A DNA stretch of 64,000 bases from Canna indica (GCA_034359265.1 CP136897.1:32289501-32353500), one strand, 5' to 3'. Positions 43,307 to 55,769 are shown, counted from the stretch's first letter. Translations and numbers: made by a program. The notes: a model not told the origin generated them from the sequence alone.

Positions 43307-43671
43307 GTCATGCACTTCTGATCGTCGGCTAATAAGGGTGAGCGTCCGAGGGATAGCTCGGGGTCATTTTCTTCGTCTCTTCGCGCGCCTTTTAGCGCGA
43401 CGTGAAAAGCTGAAATCGGACAATAATGCACGGAGTTACGCCTATTTTAATCGAAAAATAATATTTGAAAAGTTATTTTTCTTATTTATTTACAAATTTT
43501 AATTTTTCAGGTCGGTTGGTCGATCGAGCCGGCCGTAGCGGTTGCGGCGGGCCCCGCGCGGGCGATCGACAGCCAAATTTTATGTCGACGACGTCGTCCG
43601 TCCTTAACGTTTGGTTAGAAAGATTGGTAAAAAAAATGATCTCGTCGTGCAATCAAATAGGTGGTAAAAAA

Positions 43672-43791
43672 AAAGGTGCAACACGAGTACTTCCCATGGG
43701 GTCACCCCTCCTAGTACTACTCTCGCCCTAGCACGCTTAACTTTGGAGTTCTGATGGGATCCGTTGCGTTAGTGCTGGTATGATCGCACCC
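43672..43791 (-). rRNA. 5S rRNA gene, full length
   Basis: C104A, C95A, T84G, T63A, G48A, C28A. Same subfamily (T84G, T63A) as the interrupted gene. Confidence 0.95.
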
Positions 43792-44156
43792 GTCATGCAC
43801 TTCTGATCGTCGGCTAATAAGGGTGAGCGTCCGAGGGATAGCTCGGGGTCATTTTCTTCGTCTCTTCGCGCGCCTTTTAGCGCGACGTGAAAAGCTGAAA
43901 TCGGACAATAATGCACGGAGTTACGCCCGTTTTAATCGAAAAATAATATTTGAAATGTTATTTTTCTTATTTATTTACAAATTTTAATTTTTCGGGTCGG
44001 TCGGTCGATCGAGCCGGCCGTAGAGGTTGCGGCGGGACCCGCGCGGGCGATCGACAGCCAAATTTTATGTCGACGACGTCGTCCGTCCTTAACGTTTGGT
44101 TAGAAAGATTGGTAAAAAAAATGATCTCGTCGTGCAATCAAATAGGTAGTAAAAAA

Positions 44157-44276
44157 AAAGGTGCAACACGAGGACTTCCCAGGGGGTCACCCATCCTAGT
44201 ACTACTCTCGCCCAAGCACGCTTGACTGCGGAGTTCTGATGGGAACCGGTGCGTTAGTGCTGGTATGATCGCACCC
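44157..44276 (-). rRNA. 5S rRNA gene, T53C subfamily
   Basis: T53C (box A), A49C, A32T. The upstream spacer lacks about 17 bp near CGCGCCTCGTG. Confidence 0.95.
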
Positions 44277-44631
44277 GTCATGCACTTCTGATCGTCGGCT
44301 AATAAGGGTGAGCATCCGAGGGATAGCTCGGGGTCATTTTCTTCGTCTCTTCGCGCGCCTCGTGAAAAGCTGAAATCGGACAATAATGCACGGGGTTACG
44401 CCCGTTTTAAATGAAAAATAATAATTGAAATGTTATATTTCTTATTTATTTACAAATTTTATTTTTTCGGGTCGGTTGGTCGATCGAGCCGGCCGTAGAG
44501 GTTGCGGCGGGCCACGCGCGGGCGATCGACAGCCAAATTTTATGTCGACGACGTCGTCCGTCCTTAACGTTTGGTTAGAAAGATTGGTAAAAAAAATGAT
44601 CTCGTCGTGCAATCAAATAGGTAGTAAAAAA

Positions 44632-44751
44632 AAAGGTGCAACACGAGGACTTCCTAGGGGGTCACCCATCCTTGTACTACTCTCGCCCAAGCACGCTTGA
44701 CTGCGGAGTTCTGATGGGATCCGGTGCGTTAGTGCTGGTATGATCGCACCC
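44632..44751 (-). rRNA. 5S rRNA gene, T53C subfamily
   Basis: G97A, T79A, T53C, A49C. Confidence 0.95.
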
Positions 44752-45115
44752 GTCATGCACTTCTGATCGTCGGCTAATAAGGGTGAGCGTCTGAGGGATA
44801 GCTCGGGGTCATTTTCTTCGTCTCTTCGCGCGCGTTTTAGCGCCACGTGAAAAGCTGAAATCGGACAATAATGCACGGAGTTACGCCCGTTTTAAACGAA
44901 AAATAATAATTGAAATGTTATATTTCTTATTTATTTACAAATTTTATTTTTTCGGGTCGGTTGGTCGATCGAGCCGGCCGTAGAGGTTGCGGCGGTCCCC
45001 GCGCGGGCGTTCGACAGCCAAATTTTATGTCGGCGACGTCATCCGTCCTTAACGTTTGGTTAGAAAGATTGGTAAAAAAATGATCTCGTCGCGCAATCAA
45101 ATAGGTAGTAAAAAA

Positions 45116-45235
45116 AAAGGTGCAACACGAGTACTTCCCATGGGGTCACCCATCCTAGTACTACACTCGCCCTAGCACGCTTAACTTCGAAGTTCTGATG
45201 GGATCCGGTGCGTTAGTGCTGGTATGATCGCACCC
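45116..45235 (-). rRNA. 5S rRNA gene, full length
   Basis: C104A, C95A, A71T, T63A, C46T. Confidence 0.95.
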
Positions 45236-45599
45236 GTCATGCACTTCTGATCGTCGGCTAATAAGGGTGAGCGTCCGAGGGATAGCTCCGGGTCATTTTC
45301 TTCGTCTCTTCGCGCGCCTTTTAGCGCCACGTGAAAAGCTGAAATCGGACAATAATGCACGGAGTTACGCCCGTTTTAAACGAAAAATAATAATTGAAAT
45401 GTTATATTTCTTATTTATTTACAAATTTTATTTTTTCGGGTCGGTTGGTCGATCGAGCCGGCCGTAGAGGTTGCGGCGGTCCCCGCGCGGGCGTTCGACA
45501 GCCAAATTTTATGTCGACGACGTCGTCCGTCCTTAACGTTTGGTTAGAAAGATTGGTAAAAAAATGATCTCGTCGCGCAATCAAATAGGTAGTAAAAAA

Positions 45600-45718
45600 A
45601 AAGGTGCAACACGAGTACTTCCCATGGGGCACCCATCCTAGTACTACTCTCGCCCTAGCACGCTTAACTTCGAAGTTCTGATGGGATCCGGTGCGTTAGT
45701 GCTGGTATGATCGCACCC
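45600..45718 (-). rRNA. 5S rRNA gene, 119 nt
   Basis: A90 deleted in box C. C104A, C95A, T63A, C46T. Confidence 0.93.
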
Positions 45719-46083
45719 ATCATGCACTTCTAATCGTCGGCTAATAAGGGTGAGCGTCCGAGGGATAGCTCGGGGTCATTTTCTTCGTCTCTTCGCGCGC
45801 CTTTTAGCGCGACGTGAAAAGCTGAAATCGGACAATAATGCACGGAGTTACGCCCGTTTGAATCGAAAAATAATATTTGAAATGTTATTTTTCTTATTTA
45901 TTTACAAATTTTAATTTTTAGGGTCGGTCGGTCGATCGAGACGGCCGTAGAGGTTGCGGCGGGACCCGCGCGGGCGATCGACAGCCAAATTTTATGTCGA
46001 CGACGTCGTCCGTCCTTAACGTTTGGTTAGAAAGATTGGTAAAAAAAATGATCTCGTCGTGCAATCAAATAGGTAGTAAAAAA

Positions 46084-46203
46084 AAAGGTGCAACACGAGG
46101 ACTTCCTAGGGGGTCACCCATCCTAGTGCTACTCTCGCCCAAGCACGCTTGACTGCGGAGTTCTGATGGGATCCGGTGCGTTAATGCTGGTATGATCGCA
46201 CCC
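46084..46203 (-). rRNA. 5S rRNA gene, T53C subfamily
   Basis: G97A, T76C, T53C, A49C, C20T. Confidence 0.95.
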
Positions 46204-46568
46204 GTCATGCACTTCTGATCGTCGGCTAATAAGGGTGAGCGTCCGAGGGATAGCTCGGGGTCATTTTCTTCGTCTCTTCGCGCGCCTTTTAGTGCCACGT
46301 GAAAAGCTGAAATCGGACAATAATGCACGGAGTTACGCCCGTTTTAAACGAAAAATAATAATTGAAATGTTATTTTTCTTATTTATTTACAAATTTTAAT
46401 TTTTCGGGTCGGTTGGTCGATCGAGCCGGCCGTAGAGGTTGCGGCGAGCCCCGCGCGGGCGATCGACAGCCAAATTTTATGTCGACGACGTCGTCCGTCC
46501 TTAACGTTTGGTTAGAAAGATTAGTAAAAAAAATGATCTCGTTGTGCAATCAAATAGGTAGTAAAAAA

Positions 46569-46687
46569 AAAGATGCAACACGAGGACTTCCCAGGGTTCA
46601 CCCATCCTAGTACTACTCTCGCCCAAGCACGCTTAACTTCGGAGTTCTGGTGGGATCCGGTGCGTTAGTGCTGGTATGATCGCACCC
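46569..46687 (-). rRNA. 5S rRNA gene, 119 nt
   Basis: C116T, C91A with one C of nt 92-95 deleted, T38C. Confidence 0.93.
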
Positions 46688-47052
46688 GTCGTGCACTTCT
46701 GATCGTCGGCTAATAAGGGTGAGCGTCCGAGGGATAGCTCGGGGTCATTTTCTTCGTCTCTTCGCGCGCCTTTTAGCGCCTCGTGAAAAGCTTAAATCGG
46801 ACAATAATGCACGGAGTTACGCCCGTTTTAAACGAAAAATAATAATTGAAATGTTATATTTCTTATTTATTTACAAATTTTATTTTTTCGGGTCGGTTGG
46901 TCGATCGAGCCGGCCGTAGAGGTTGCGGCGGGCCCCGCGCGGGCGATCGACAGCCAAATTTTATGTCGACGACGTCGTCCGTCCTTAACGTTTGGTTAGA
47001 AAGATTGGTAAAAAAAATGATCTCGTCGTGCAATCAAATAGGTAGTAAAAAA

Positions 47053-47172
47053 AAAGGTGCAACACGAGGACTTCCCAGGGGGTCACCCATCCTACTACTA
47101 CTCTCGCCCAAGCACGCTTGACTGCGGAGTTCTGATGGGATCCGGTGCGTTAGTGCTGGTATGATCGCACCC
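47053..47172 (-). rRNA. 5S rRNA gene, T53C subfamily
   Basis: C78G, T53C, A49C. Confidence 0.95.
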
Positions 47173-47537
47173 GTCATGCACTTCTGATTGTCGGCTAATA
47201 AGGGTGAGCGTCCGAGGGATAGCTCGGGGTCATTTTCTTCGTCTCCTCGCGCGCCTTTTAGCGCCACGTGAAAAGCTGAAATCGGACAATAATGCACGGA
47301 GTTACGCTCGTTTTAAACGAAAAATAATAATTGAAATGTTATTTTTCTTATTTATTTACAAATTTTAATTTTTCGGGTCGGTTGGTCGATCGAGCCGGCC
47401 GTAGAGGTTGCTGCGGGCCCCGCGCGGGCGATCGACAGCCAAATTTTATGTCGATGACGTCGTCCGTCCTTAACGTTTGGTTAGAAAGATTGGTAAAAAA
47501 AATGATCTCGTCGTGCAATCAAATAGGTAGGAAAAAA

Positions 47538-47657
47538 AAAGATGCAACACGAGGACTTCCCAGGGGTTCACCCATCCTAGTTCTACTCTCGCCCAAGCTC
47601 CATTAACTTCGGAGTTCTGATGGGATCCGGTGCGTTAGTCCTGGTATGATCGCACCT
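47538..47657 (-). rRNA. 5S rRNA gene, full length, altered box A
   Basis: C116T, C91A, T76A, T59A, C57G and G56T in box A, C18G, G1A. Confidence 0.93.
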
Positions 47658-48022
47658 GTCTTGCACTTCTGATCGTCGGCTAATAAGGGTGAGCGTCCGA
47701 GGGATAGCTCGGGGTCATTTTCTTCGTCTCTTCGCGCGCGTTTTAGCGGCACGTGAAAAGATGAAATCGGACAATAATGCACGAAGTTACGCCCGTTTTA
47801 AACGAAAAATAATAATTGAAATGTTATTTTTCTTATTTATTTACAAATTTTATTTTTTCGGGTCGGTTGGTCGATCGAGCCGGCCGTAGAGGTTGCGGCG
47901 GGCCCCGCGTGGGCGATCGACAGCCAAATTTTATGTCGACGACGTCGTCCGTCCTTAACGTTTGGTTAGAATGATTGGTAAAAAAAATTATCTCGTCGTG
48001 CAATCAAATAGGTGGTAAAAAA

Positions 48023-48142
48023 AAAGGTGCAACACGAGTACTTCCCATGGGGTCACCCCTCCTAGTACTACTCTCGCCCTAGCACGCTTAACTTTGGAGT
48101 TCTGATGGGATCCGTTGCGTTAGTGCTGGTATGATCGCACCC
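48023..48142 (-). rRNA. 5S rRNA gene, full length
   Basis: Same six changes as the copy at 43672: C104A, C95A, T84G, T63A, G48A, C28A. Confidence 0.95.
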
Positions 48143-48507
48143 GTCATGCACTTCTGATCGTCGGCTAATAAGGGTGAGCGTCCGAGGGATAGCTCGGGGT
48201 CATTTTCTTCGTCTCTTCGCGCGCCTTTTAGCGCGACGTGAAAAGCTAAAATCGGACAATAATGCACGGAGTTACGCCCATTTTAATCGAAAAATAATAT
48301 TTGAAATGTTATTTTTCTTATTTATTTACAAATTTTAATTTTTCGGGTCGGTCGGTCGATCGAGCCGGCCGTAGAGGTTGCGGCGGGACCCGCGCGGGCG
48401 ATCGACAGCCAAATTTTATGTCGACGACGTCGTCCGTCCTTAACGTTTGGTTAGAAAGATTGGTAAAAAAAATGATCTCGTCGTGCAATCAAATAGGTAG
48501 TAAAAAA

Positions 48508-48627
48508 AAAGGTGCAACACGAGGACTTCCCAGGGGGTCACCCATCCTAGTACTACTCTCGCCCAAGCACGCTTGACTGCGGAGTTCTGAAGGGAACCGG
48601 TGCGTTAGTGCTGGTATGATCGCACCC
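48508..48627 (-). rRNA. 5S rRNA gene, T53C subfamily
   Basis: T53C, A49C, A37T, A32T. Counterpart of 44157. Confidence 0.95.
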
Positions 48628-48982
48628 GTCATGCACTTCTGATCGTCGGCTAATAAGGGTGAGCGTCCGAGGGATAGCTCGGGGTCATTTTCTTCGTCTC
48701 TTCGCGCGCCTCGTGAAAAGCTGAAATCGGACAATAATGCACGGAGTTACGCCCGTTTTAAATGAAAAATAATAATTGAAATGTTATATTTCTTATTTAT
48801 TTACAAATTTTATTTTTTCGGGTCGGTTGGTCGATCGAGCCGGCCGTAGAGGTTGCGGCGGGCCACGCGCGGGCGATCGACAGCCAAATTTTATGTCGAC
48901 GACGTCGTCCGTCCTTAACGTTTGGTTAGAAAGATTGGTAAAAAAAATGATCTCGTCGTGCAATCAAATAGGTAGTAAAAAA

Positions 48983-49102
48983 AAAGGTGCAACACGAGGA
49001 CTTCCCAGGGGGTCACCCATCCTTGTACTACTCTCGCCCAAGCACGCTTGACTGCGGAGTTCTGATGGGATCCGGTGCGTTAGTGCTGGTATGATCGCAC
49101 CC
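48983..49102 (-). rRNA. 5S rRNA gene, T53C subfamily
   Basis: T79A, T53C, A49C. Confidence 0.95.
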
Positions 49103-49466
49103 GTCATGCACTTCTGATCGTCGGCTAATAAGGGTGAGCGTCTGAGGGATAGCTCGGGGTCATTTTCTTCGTCTCTTCGCGCGCCTTTTAGCGCCACGTG
49201 AAAAGCTGAAATCGGACAATAATGCAAGGAGTTACGCCCGTTTTAAACGAAAAATAATAATTGAAATGTTATATTTCTTATTTATTTACAAATTTTATTT
49301 TTTCGGGTCGGTTGGTCGATCGAGCCGGCCGTAGAAGTTGCGGCGGTCCCCGCGCGGGCGTTCGACAGCCAAATTTTATGTCGACGACGTCGTCCGTCCT
49401 TAACGTTTGGTTAGAAAGATTGGTAAAAAAATGATCTCGTCGCGCAATCAAATAGGTAGTAAAAAA

Positions 49467-49586
49467 AAAGGTGCAACACGAGTACTTCCCATGGGGTCAC
49501 CCATCCTAGTACTACTCTCGCCCTAGCACGCTTAACTTCGAAGTTCTGATGGGATCCGGTGCGTTAGTGCTGGTATGATCGCACCC
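49467..49586 (-). rRNA. 5S rRNA gene, full length
   Basis: C104A, C95A, T63A, C46T. Confidence 0.95.
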
Positions 49587-49941
49587 GTCATGCACTTCTG
49601 ATCGTCGGCTAATAAGGGTGAGCGTCCGAGGGATAGCTCGGGGTCATTTTCTTCGTCTCTTCGCGCGCCTCGTGAAAAGCTGAAATCGGACAATAATGCA
49701 CGGAGTTACGCCCGTTTTAAATGAAAAATAATAATTGAAATGTTATATTTCTTATTTATTTACAAATTTTATTTTTTCGGGTCGGTTGGTCGATCGAGCC
49801 GGCCGTAGAGGTTGCGGCGGGCCACGCGCGGGCGATCGACAGCCAAATTTTATGTCGACGACGTCGTCCGTCCTTAACGTTTGGTTAGAAAGATTGGTAA
49901 AAAAAATGATCTCGTCGTGCAATCAAATAGGTAGTAAAAAA

Positions 49942-50061
49942 AAAGGTGCAACACGAGGACTTCCCAGGGGGTCACCCATCCTTGTACTACTCTCGCCCAA
50001 GCACGCTTGACTGCGGAGTTCTGATGGGATCCGGTGCGTTAGTGCTGGTATGATCGCACCC
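49942..50061 (-). rRNA. 5S rRNA gene, T53C subfamily
   Basis: T79A, T53C, A49C. Copy of 48983, 959 bp away. Confidence 0.95.
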
Positions 50062-50425
50062 GTCATGCACTTCTGATCGTCGGCTAATAAGGGTGAGCGT
50101 CTGAGAGATAGCTCGGGGTCATTTTCTTCGTCTCTTCGCGCGCCTTTTAGCGCCACGTGAAAAGCTGAAATCGGACAATAATGCAAGGAGTTACGCCCGT
50201 TTTAAACGAAAAATAATAATTGAAATGTTATATTTCTTATTTATTTACAAATTTTATTTTTTAGGGTCGGTTGGTCGATCGAGCCGGCCGTAGAAGTTGC
50301 GGCGGTCCCCGCGCGGGCGTTCGACAGCCAAATTTTATGTCGACGACGTCGTCCGTCCTTAACGTTTGGTTAGAAAGATTGGTAAAAAAATGATCTCGTC
50401 GCGCAATCAAATAGGTAGTAAAAAA

Positions 50426-50545
50426 AAAGGTGCAACACGAGTACTTCCCATGGGGTCACCCATCCTAGTACTACTCTCGCCCTAGCACGCTTAACTTCGA
50501 AGTTCTGATGGGATCCGGTGCGTTAGTGCTGGTATGATCGCACCC
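50426..50545 (-). rRNA. 5S rRNA gene, full length
   Basis: C104A, C95A, T63A, C46T. Copy of 49467, 959 bp away. Confidence 0.95.
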
Positions 50546-50892
50546 GTCATGCACTTCTGATCGTCGGCTAATAAGGGTGAGCGTCCGAGGGATAGCTCGG
50601 GGTCATTTTCTTCGTCTCTTCGCGCGCCTTTTAGCGCCACGTGAAAAGCTGAAATCGGACAATAATGCACGGAGTTACGCCCGTTTTAAACGAAAAATAG
50701 TAATTGAAATGTTATATTTCTTATTTATTTACAAATTTTATTTTTTCGGGTCGGTTGGTCGATCGAGCCGGCCGTAGAGGTTGCGGCGGTCCCCGCGCGG
50801 GCGTTCGACTGCCAAATTTTATGTCGACGACGTCGTCCGTCCTTAACGTTTGGTTAGAAAGATTGGTAAAAAAATGATCTCGTCGCGCAATC

Positions 50893-50900
50893 AAATAGCT
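50893..50900. other. Deletion junction: unit without a 5S gene
   Basis: The 3' spacer (CAATCAAATAG) passes straight into the upstream spacer of another unit (CTCGGGGTC). Gene, terminator and proximal promoter are absent, leaving about 670 bp (50546-51213) without a 5S gene. ATAG is shared by both parents at the join. Confidence 0.88.
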
Positions 50901-51213
50901 CGGGGTCATTTTCTTCGTCTCTTCGCGCGCCTTTTAGCGCGACGTGAAAAGCTGAAATCGGACAATAATGCACGGAGTTACGCCCGTTTGAATCGAAAAA
51001 TAATATTTGAAATGTTATTTTTCTTATTTATTTACAAATTTTAATTTTTAGGGTCGGTCGGTCGATCGAGACGGCCGTAGAGGTTGCGGCGGGACCCGCG
51101 CGGGCGATCGACAGCCAAATTTTATGTCGACGACGTCGTCCGTCCTTAACGTTTGGTTAGAAAGATTGGTAAAAAAAATGATCTCGTCGTGCAATCAAAT
51201 AGGTAGTAAAAAA

Positions 51214-51333
51214 AAAGGTGCAACACGAGGACTTCCTAGGGGGTCACCTATCCTTGTCCTACTCTCGCCCAAGCACGCTTGACTGCGGAGTTCTGATGGG
51301 ATCCGGTGCGTTAATGCTGGTATGATCGCACCC
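51214..51333 (-). rRNA. 5S rRNA gene, T53C subfamily
   Basis: G97A, G85A, T79A, T76G, T53C, A49C, C20T. Confidence 0.95.
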
Positions 51334-51698
51334 GTCATGCACTTCTGATCGTCGGCTAATAAGGGTGAGCGTCCGAGGGATAGCTCAGGGTTATTTTCTT
51401 CGTCTCTTCGCGCGCCTTTTAGTGCCACGTGAAAAGCTGAAATCGGACAATAATGCACGGAGTTACGCCCGTTTTAAACGAAAAATAATAATTGAAATGT
51501 TATTTTTCTTATTTATTTACAAATTTTAATTTTTCGGGTCGGTTGGTCGATCGAGCCGGCCGTAGAGGTTGCGGCGAGCCCCGCGCGGGCGATCGACAGC
51601 CAAATTTTATGTCGACGACGTCGTCCGTCCTTAATGTTTGGTTAGAAAGATTAGTAAAAAAAATGATGTCGTTGTGCAATCAAATAGGTAGTAAAAAA

Positions 51699-51817
51699 AA
51701 AGATGCAACACGAGGACTTCCCAGGGTTCACCCATCCTAGTACTACTCTCGCCCAAGCACGCTTAACTTCGGAGTTCTAGTGGGATCCGGTGCGTTAGTG
51801 CTGGTATGATCGCACCC
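51699..51817 (-). rRNA. 5S rRNA gene, 119 nt
   Basis: C116T, C91A plus one deleted C, C39T, T38C. Counterpart of 46569. Confidence 0.93.
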
Positions 51818-52182
51818 GTCGTGCACTTCTGATCGTCGGCTAATAAGGGTGAGCGTCCGAGGGATAGCTCGGGGTCATTTTCTTCGTCTCTTCGCGCGCC
51901 TTTTAGCGCCTCGTGAAAAGCTTAAATCGGACAATAATGCACGGAGTTACGCCCGTTTTAAACGAAAAATAATAATTGAAATGTTATATTTCTTATTTAT
52001 TTACAAATTTTATTTTTTCGGGTCGGTTGGTCGATCGAGCCGGCCGTAGAGGTTGCGGCGGGCCCCGCGCGGGCGATCGACAGCCAAATTTTATGTCGAC
52101 GACGTCGTCCGTCCTTAACGTTCGGTTAGAAAGATTGGTAAAAAAAATGATCTCGTCGTGCAATCAAATAGGTAGTAAAAAA

Positions 52183-52302
52183 AAAGGTGCAACACGAGGA
52201 CTTCCCAGGGGGTCACCCTTTCTACTACTACTCTCGCCCAAGCACGCTTGACTGCGGAGTTCTGATGGGATCCGGTGCGTTAGTGCTGGTATGATCGCAC
52301 CC
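52183..52302 (-). rRNA. 5S rRNA gene, T53C subfamily
   Basis: T84A and G82A (box C), C78G, T53C, A49C. Counterpart of 47053. Confidence 0.95.
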
Positions 52303-52667
52303 GTCATGCACTTCTGATCGTCGGCTAATAAGGGTGAGCGTCCGAGGGATAGCTCGGGGTCATTTTCTTCGTCTCCTCGCGAGCCTTTTAGCGCCACGTG
52401 AAAAGCTGAAATCGGACAATAATGCACGGAGTTACGCTCGTTTTAAACGAAAAATAATAATTGAAATGTTATTTTTCTTATTTATTTACAAATTTTAATT
52501 TTTCGGGTCGGTTGGTCGATCGAGCCGGCCGTAGAGGTTGCTGCGGGCCCCGCGCGGGCGATCGACAGCCAAATTTTATGTCGATGACGTCGTCCGTCCT
52601 TAACGTTTGGTTAGAAAGATTGGTAAAAAAAATGATCTCGTCGTGCAATCAAATAGGTAGTAAAAAA

Positions 52668-52787
52668 AAAGGTGCAACACGAGGACTTCCCAGGGGGTCA
52701 CCCATCCTAGTACTACTTTCGCCCAAGCACGCTTAACTTCGAAGTTCTGATGGAATCCGGTGCGTTAGTGCTGGTATGATCGCACCC
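52668..52787 (-). rRNA. 5S rRNA gene, full length
   Basis: G70A, C46T, C34T. Confidence 0.95.
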
Positions 52788-53152
52788 GTCGTGCACTTCT
52801 GATCGTCGGCTAATAAGGGTGAGCGTCCGAGGGATAGCTCGGGGTCATTTTCTTCGTCTCTTCGCGCTCCTTTTAGCGCCACGTGAAAAGCTGAAATCGG
52901 ACAATAATGCACGGAGTTACGCCCGTTTTAAACGAAAAATAATAATTGAAATGTTATTTTTCATATTTATTTACGAATTTTAATTTTTCGGGTCGGTTGG
53001 TCGATCGAGCCGGCCGTAGAGGTTGCGGCGGGCCCCGCACGGGCGATCGACAGCCAAATTTTATGTCGACGACGTCGTCCGTCCTTAACGTTTGGTTAGA
53101 AAGATTGGTAAAAAAAATGATCTCGTCATGCAATCAAATAGGTAGTAAAAAA

Positions 53153-53271
53153 ACAAGTGCAACACGAGGACTTCCAGGGGGTCACCCATCCTAGTACTAC
53201 TCTCGCCCAAGCACGCTTAACTTCGGAGTTCTGATGGGATCCGGTGCTTTAGTGCTGGTATGATCGCACCC
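53153..53271 (-). rRNA. 5S rRNA gene, 119 nt
   Basis: 3' type G. One G of nt 97-99 deleted; C24A. Confidence 0.93.
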
Positions 53272-53636
53272 GTCGTGCACTTCTGATCGTCGGCTAATAA
53301 GGGTGAGCGTCCGACGGATAGCTCAGGGTCATTTTCTTCGTCTCCTCGCGCGCCTTTTAGCGCCACGTGAAAAGCTGAAATCGGACAATAATGCACGGAG
53401 TTACGCTCGTTTTAAACAAAAAATAATAATTGAAATGTTATTTTTCTTATTTATTTACAAATTTTAATTTTTCGGGTCGGTTGGTCGATCGAGCCGGCCG
53501 TAGAGGTTGCGAAGGGCCCCGCGCGGGCGATCGACAGCCAAATTTTATGTCGATGACGTCGTCCGTCCTTAACGTTTGGTTAGAAAGATTGGTAAAAAAA
53601 ATGATCTCGTCGTGCAATCAAATAGGTAGTAAAAAA

Positions 53637-53756
53637 AAAGGTGCAACACGAGGACTTCCCAGGCGGTCACCCATCCTAGTACTACTCTCGCCCAAGCTCC
53701 ATTAACTTCGGAGTTCTGATGGGATCCGGTGCGTTAGTCCTGGTATGATCGCACCT
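53637..53756 (-). rRNA. 5S rRNA gene, full length, altered box A
   Basis: C93G, T59A, C57G, G56T, C18G, G1A. Counterpart of 47538. Confidence 0.93.
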
Positions 53757-54121
53757 GTCTTGCACTTCTGATCGTCGGCTATTAAGGGTGAGCGTCCGAG
53801 GGATAGCTCGGGGTCATTTTCTTCGTCTCTTCGCGCGCGTTTTAGCGGCACGTGAAAAGATGAAATCGGACAATAATGCACGAAGTTACGCCCGTTTTAA
53901 ACGAAAAATAATAATTGAAATGTTATTTTTCTTATTTATTTACAAATTTTAATTTTTCGGGTCGGTTGGTCGATCGAGCCGGCCGTAGAGGTTGCGGCGG
54001 GCCCCGCGCGGGCGATCGACAGCCAAATTTTATGTCGACGACGTCGTCCGTCCTTAACGTTTGGTTAGAAAGATTGGTAAAAAAAATGATCTCGTCGTGC
54101 AATCAAATAGGTAGTAAAAAA

Positions 54122-54241
54122 AAAGGTGCAACACGAGGACTTCCCAGGGGGTCACCCATCCTAGTACTACTCTCGCCCAAGCACGCTTGACTGCGGAGTT
54201 CTGATGGGATCCGGTGCGTTAGTGCTGGTATGATCGCACCC
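54122..54241 (-). rRNA. 5S rRNA gene, T53C subfamily
   Basis: T53C, A49C only. Confidence 0.95.
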
Positions 54242-54606
54242 GTCATGCACTTCTGATCGTCGGCTAATAAGGGTGAGCGTCCGAGGGATAGCTCGGGGTC
54301 ATTTTCTTCGTCTCTTCGCGCGCCTTTTAGCGCAACGTCAAAAGCTGAAATCGGACAATAATGCACGGAGTTACGCCCGTTTTAAACGAAAAATAATAAT
54401 TGAAATGTTATTTTTCTTATTTATTTACAAATTTTAATTTTTCGGGTCGGTTGGTCGATCGAGCCGGCCGTAGAGGTTGCGGCGGGCCCCGCGCGGGCGA
54501 TCGACAGCCAAATTTTATGTCGACGATGTCGTCCGTCCTTAACGTTTGGTTAGAAAGATTGGTAAAAAAAATAATCTCGTCGTGCAATCAAATAGGTAGT
54601 AAATAA

Positions 54607-54726
54607 AAAGATGCAACACGAGGACTTCCCAGGGGTTCACCCATCCTAGTACTACTCTCGCCCAAGCACGCTTAACTTCAGAGTTCTGATGGGATCCGGT
54701 GCGTTAGTGCTGGTATGATCGCACCC
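54607..54726 (-). rRNA. 5S rRNA gene, full length
   Basis: C116T, C91A, C47T. T-run broken as TTTTTATTTAC. Confidence 0.94.
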
Positions 54727-55091
54727 GTCGTGCACTTCTGATCGTCGGCTAATAAGGGTGAGCGTCCGAGGGATAGCTCGGGGTCATTTTCTTCGTCTCC
54801 TCGCGTGCCTTTTCGCGCCACGTGAAAAGCTGAAATCGGATAATAATGCACGGAGTTACGCCCGTTTTAAACGAAAAATAATAATTGAAATGTTATTTTT
54901 CTTATTTATTTACAAATTTTAATTTTTCGGGTCGGTAGGTCGATCGAGCCGGCCTTAGAGGTTGCGGCGGGCCATGCGCGGGCGATCGACAGCCAAGATT
55001 TATGGCGATGACGTCGTCCGTCCTTAACGTTTGGTTAGAAAGATTGGTAAAATAAATGATCTCGTCGTGCAATCAAATAGGTAGTAAAAAA

Positions 55092-55211
55092 AAAGGTGCA
55101 ACACGAGGACTTCCCAAGGGGTCACCCATCCTAGTACCACTCTCGTGCAAGCACGCTTAACTTCGGAGTTCTGATGGAATCCGGTGCGTTAGTGCTAGTA
55201 TGATCGCACCC
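55092..55211 (-). rRNA. 5S rRNA gene, full length
   Basis: G65C/A74G subfamily with G66A: C95T, A74G, G66A, G65C, C34T, C15T. Confidence 0.95.
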
Positions 55212-55576
55212 GTCATGCACTTCTGATCGTCGGCTAATAAGGGTGAGCGTCCGAGGGACAACTCGGGGTCATTTTCTTCGTCTCTTCGCGCGCGTTTCAG
55301 CGCCACGTGAAAAGCTGAAATCGAACAATAATGCATGGTGTTACGCCCGTTTTAAACGAAAAATAATAATTGAAATGTTATTTTTCTTATTTATTTACAA
55401 ATTTTAATTTTTGGGGTCGGTTGGTCGATCTAGCCGGCCGTAGAGGTTGCGGCGGGCCCCGCGCGGGCGATCGAGAGCCAAGATTTATGGCGACGACGTC
55501 ATTCGTCCTTAACGTTTGGTTAGAAAGATTGGTAAAAAAAATGATCTCGTCGTGCAATCAAATAGGTAGTAAAAAA

Positions 55577-55632
55577 ACAAGTGCAACACGAGGACTTCCC
55601 AGGGGGTCACCCATCCTAGTACTACTCTCGCC
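55577..55632 (-). pseudogene. 5S gene 3' fragment (nt 65-120)
   Basis: 3' type G end, box C and terminator remain. The sequence then jumps from CTCGCC into the spacer at GTAGAGGTTGCGG, losing box A, the start and the promoter. The next gene (55770) is only 137 bp away. Confidence 0.9.
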
Positions 55633-55769
55633 GTAGAGGTTGCGGCGGACCCCGCGCGGGCGATCGACAACCAAGATTTATGGCGACGACGTCATTCGTC
55701 CTTAACGTTTGGTTAGAAAGATTGGTAAAAAAAATGATCTCGTCGTGCAATCCAATAGGTAGTAAAAAA

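Larger units (their letters stand above)
43672..53756. repeat. Large rearranged segmental duplication
   Basis: Genes ending at 43791, 44276, 44751 and 45235 recur at 48142, 48627, 49102 and 49586 (all +4351 bp). The last two recur again at 50061 and 50545 (+959). Genes at 46203, 46687 and 47172 recur at 51333, 51817 and 52302 (+5130). The rare gene at 47657 (AAGCTCCATT, CACCTGTCTTGC) recurs at 53756. The second copy carries an inserted duplicate pair and a gene-less unit. Confidence 0.85.
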
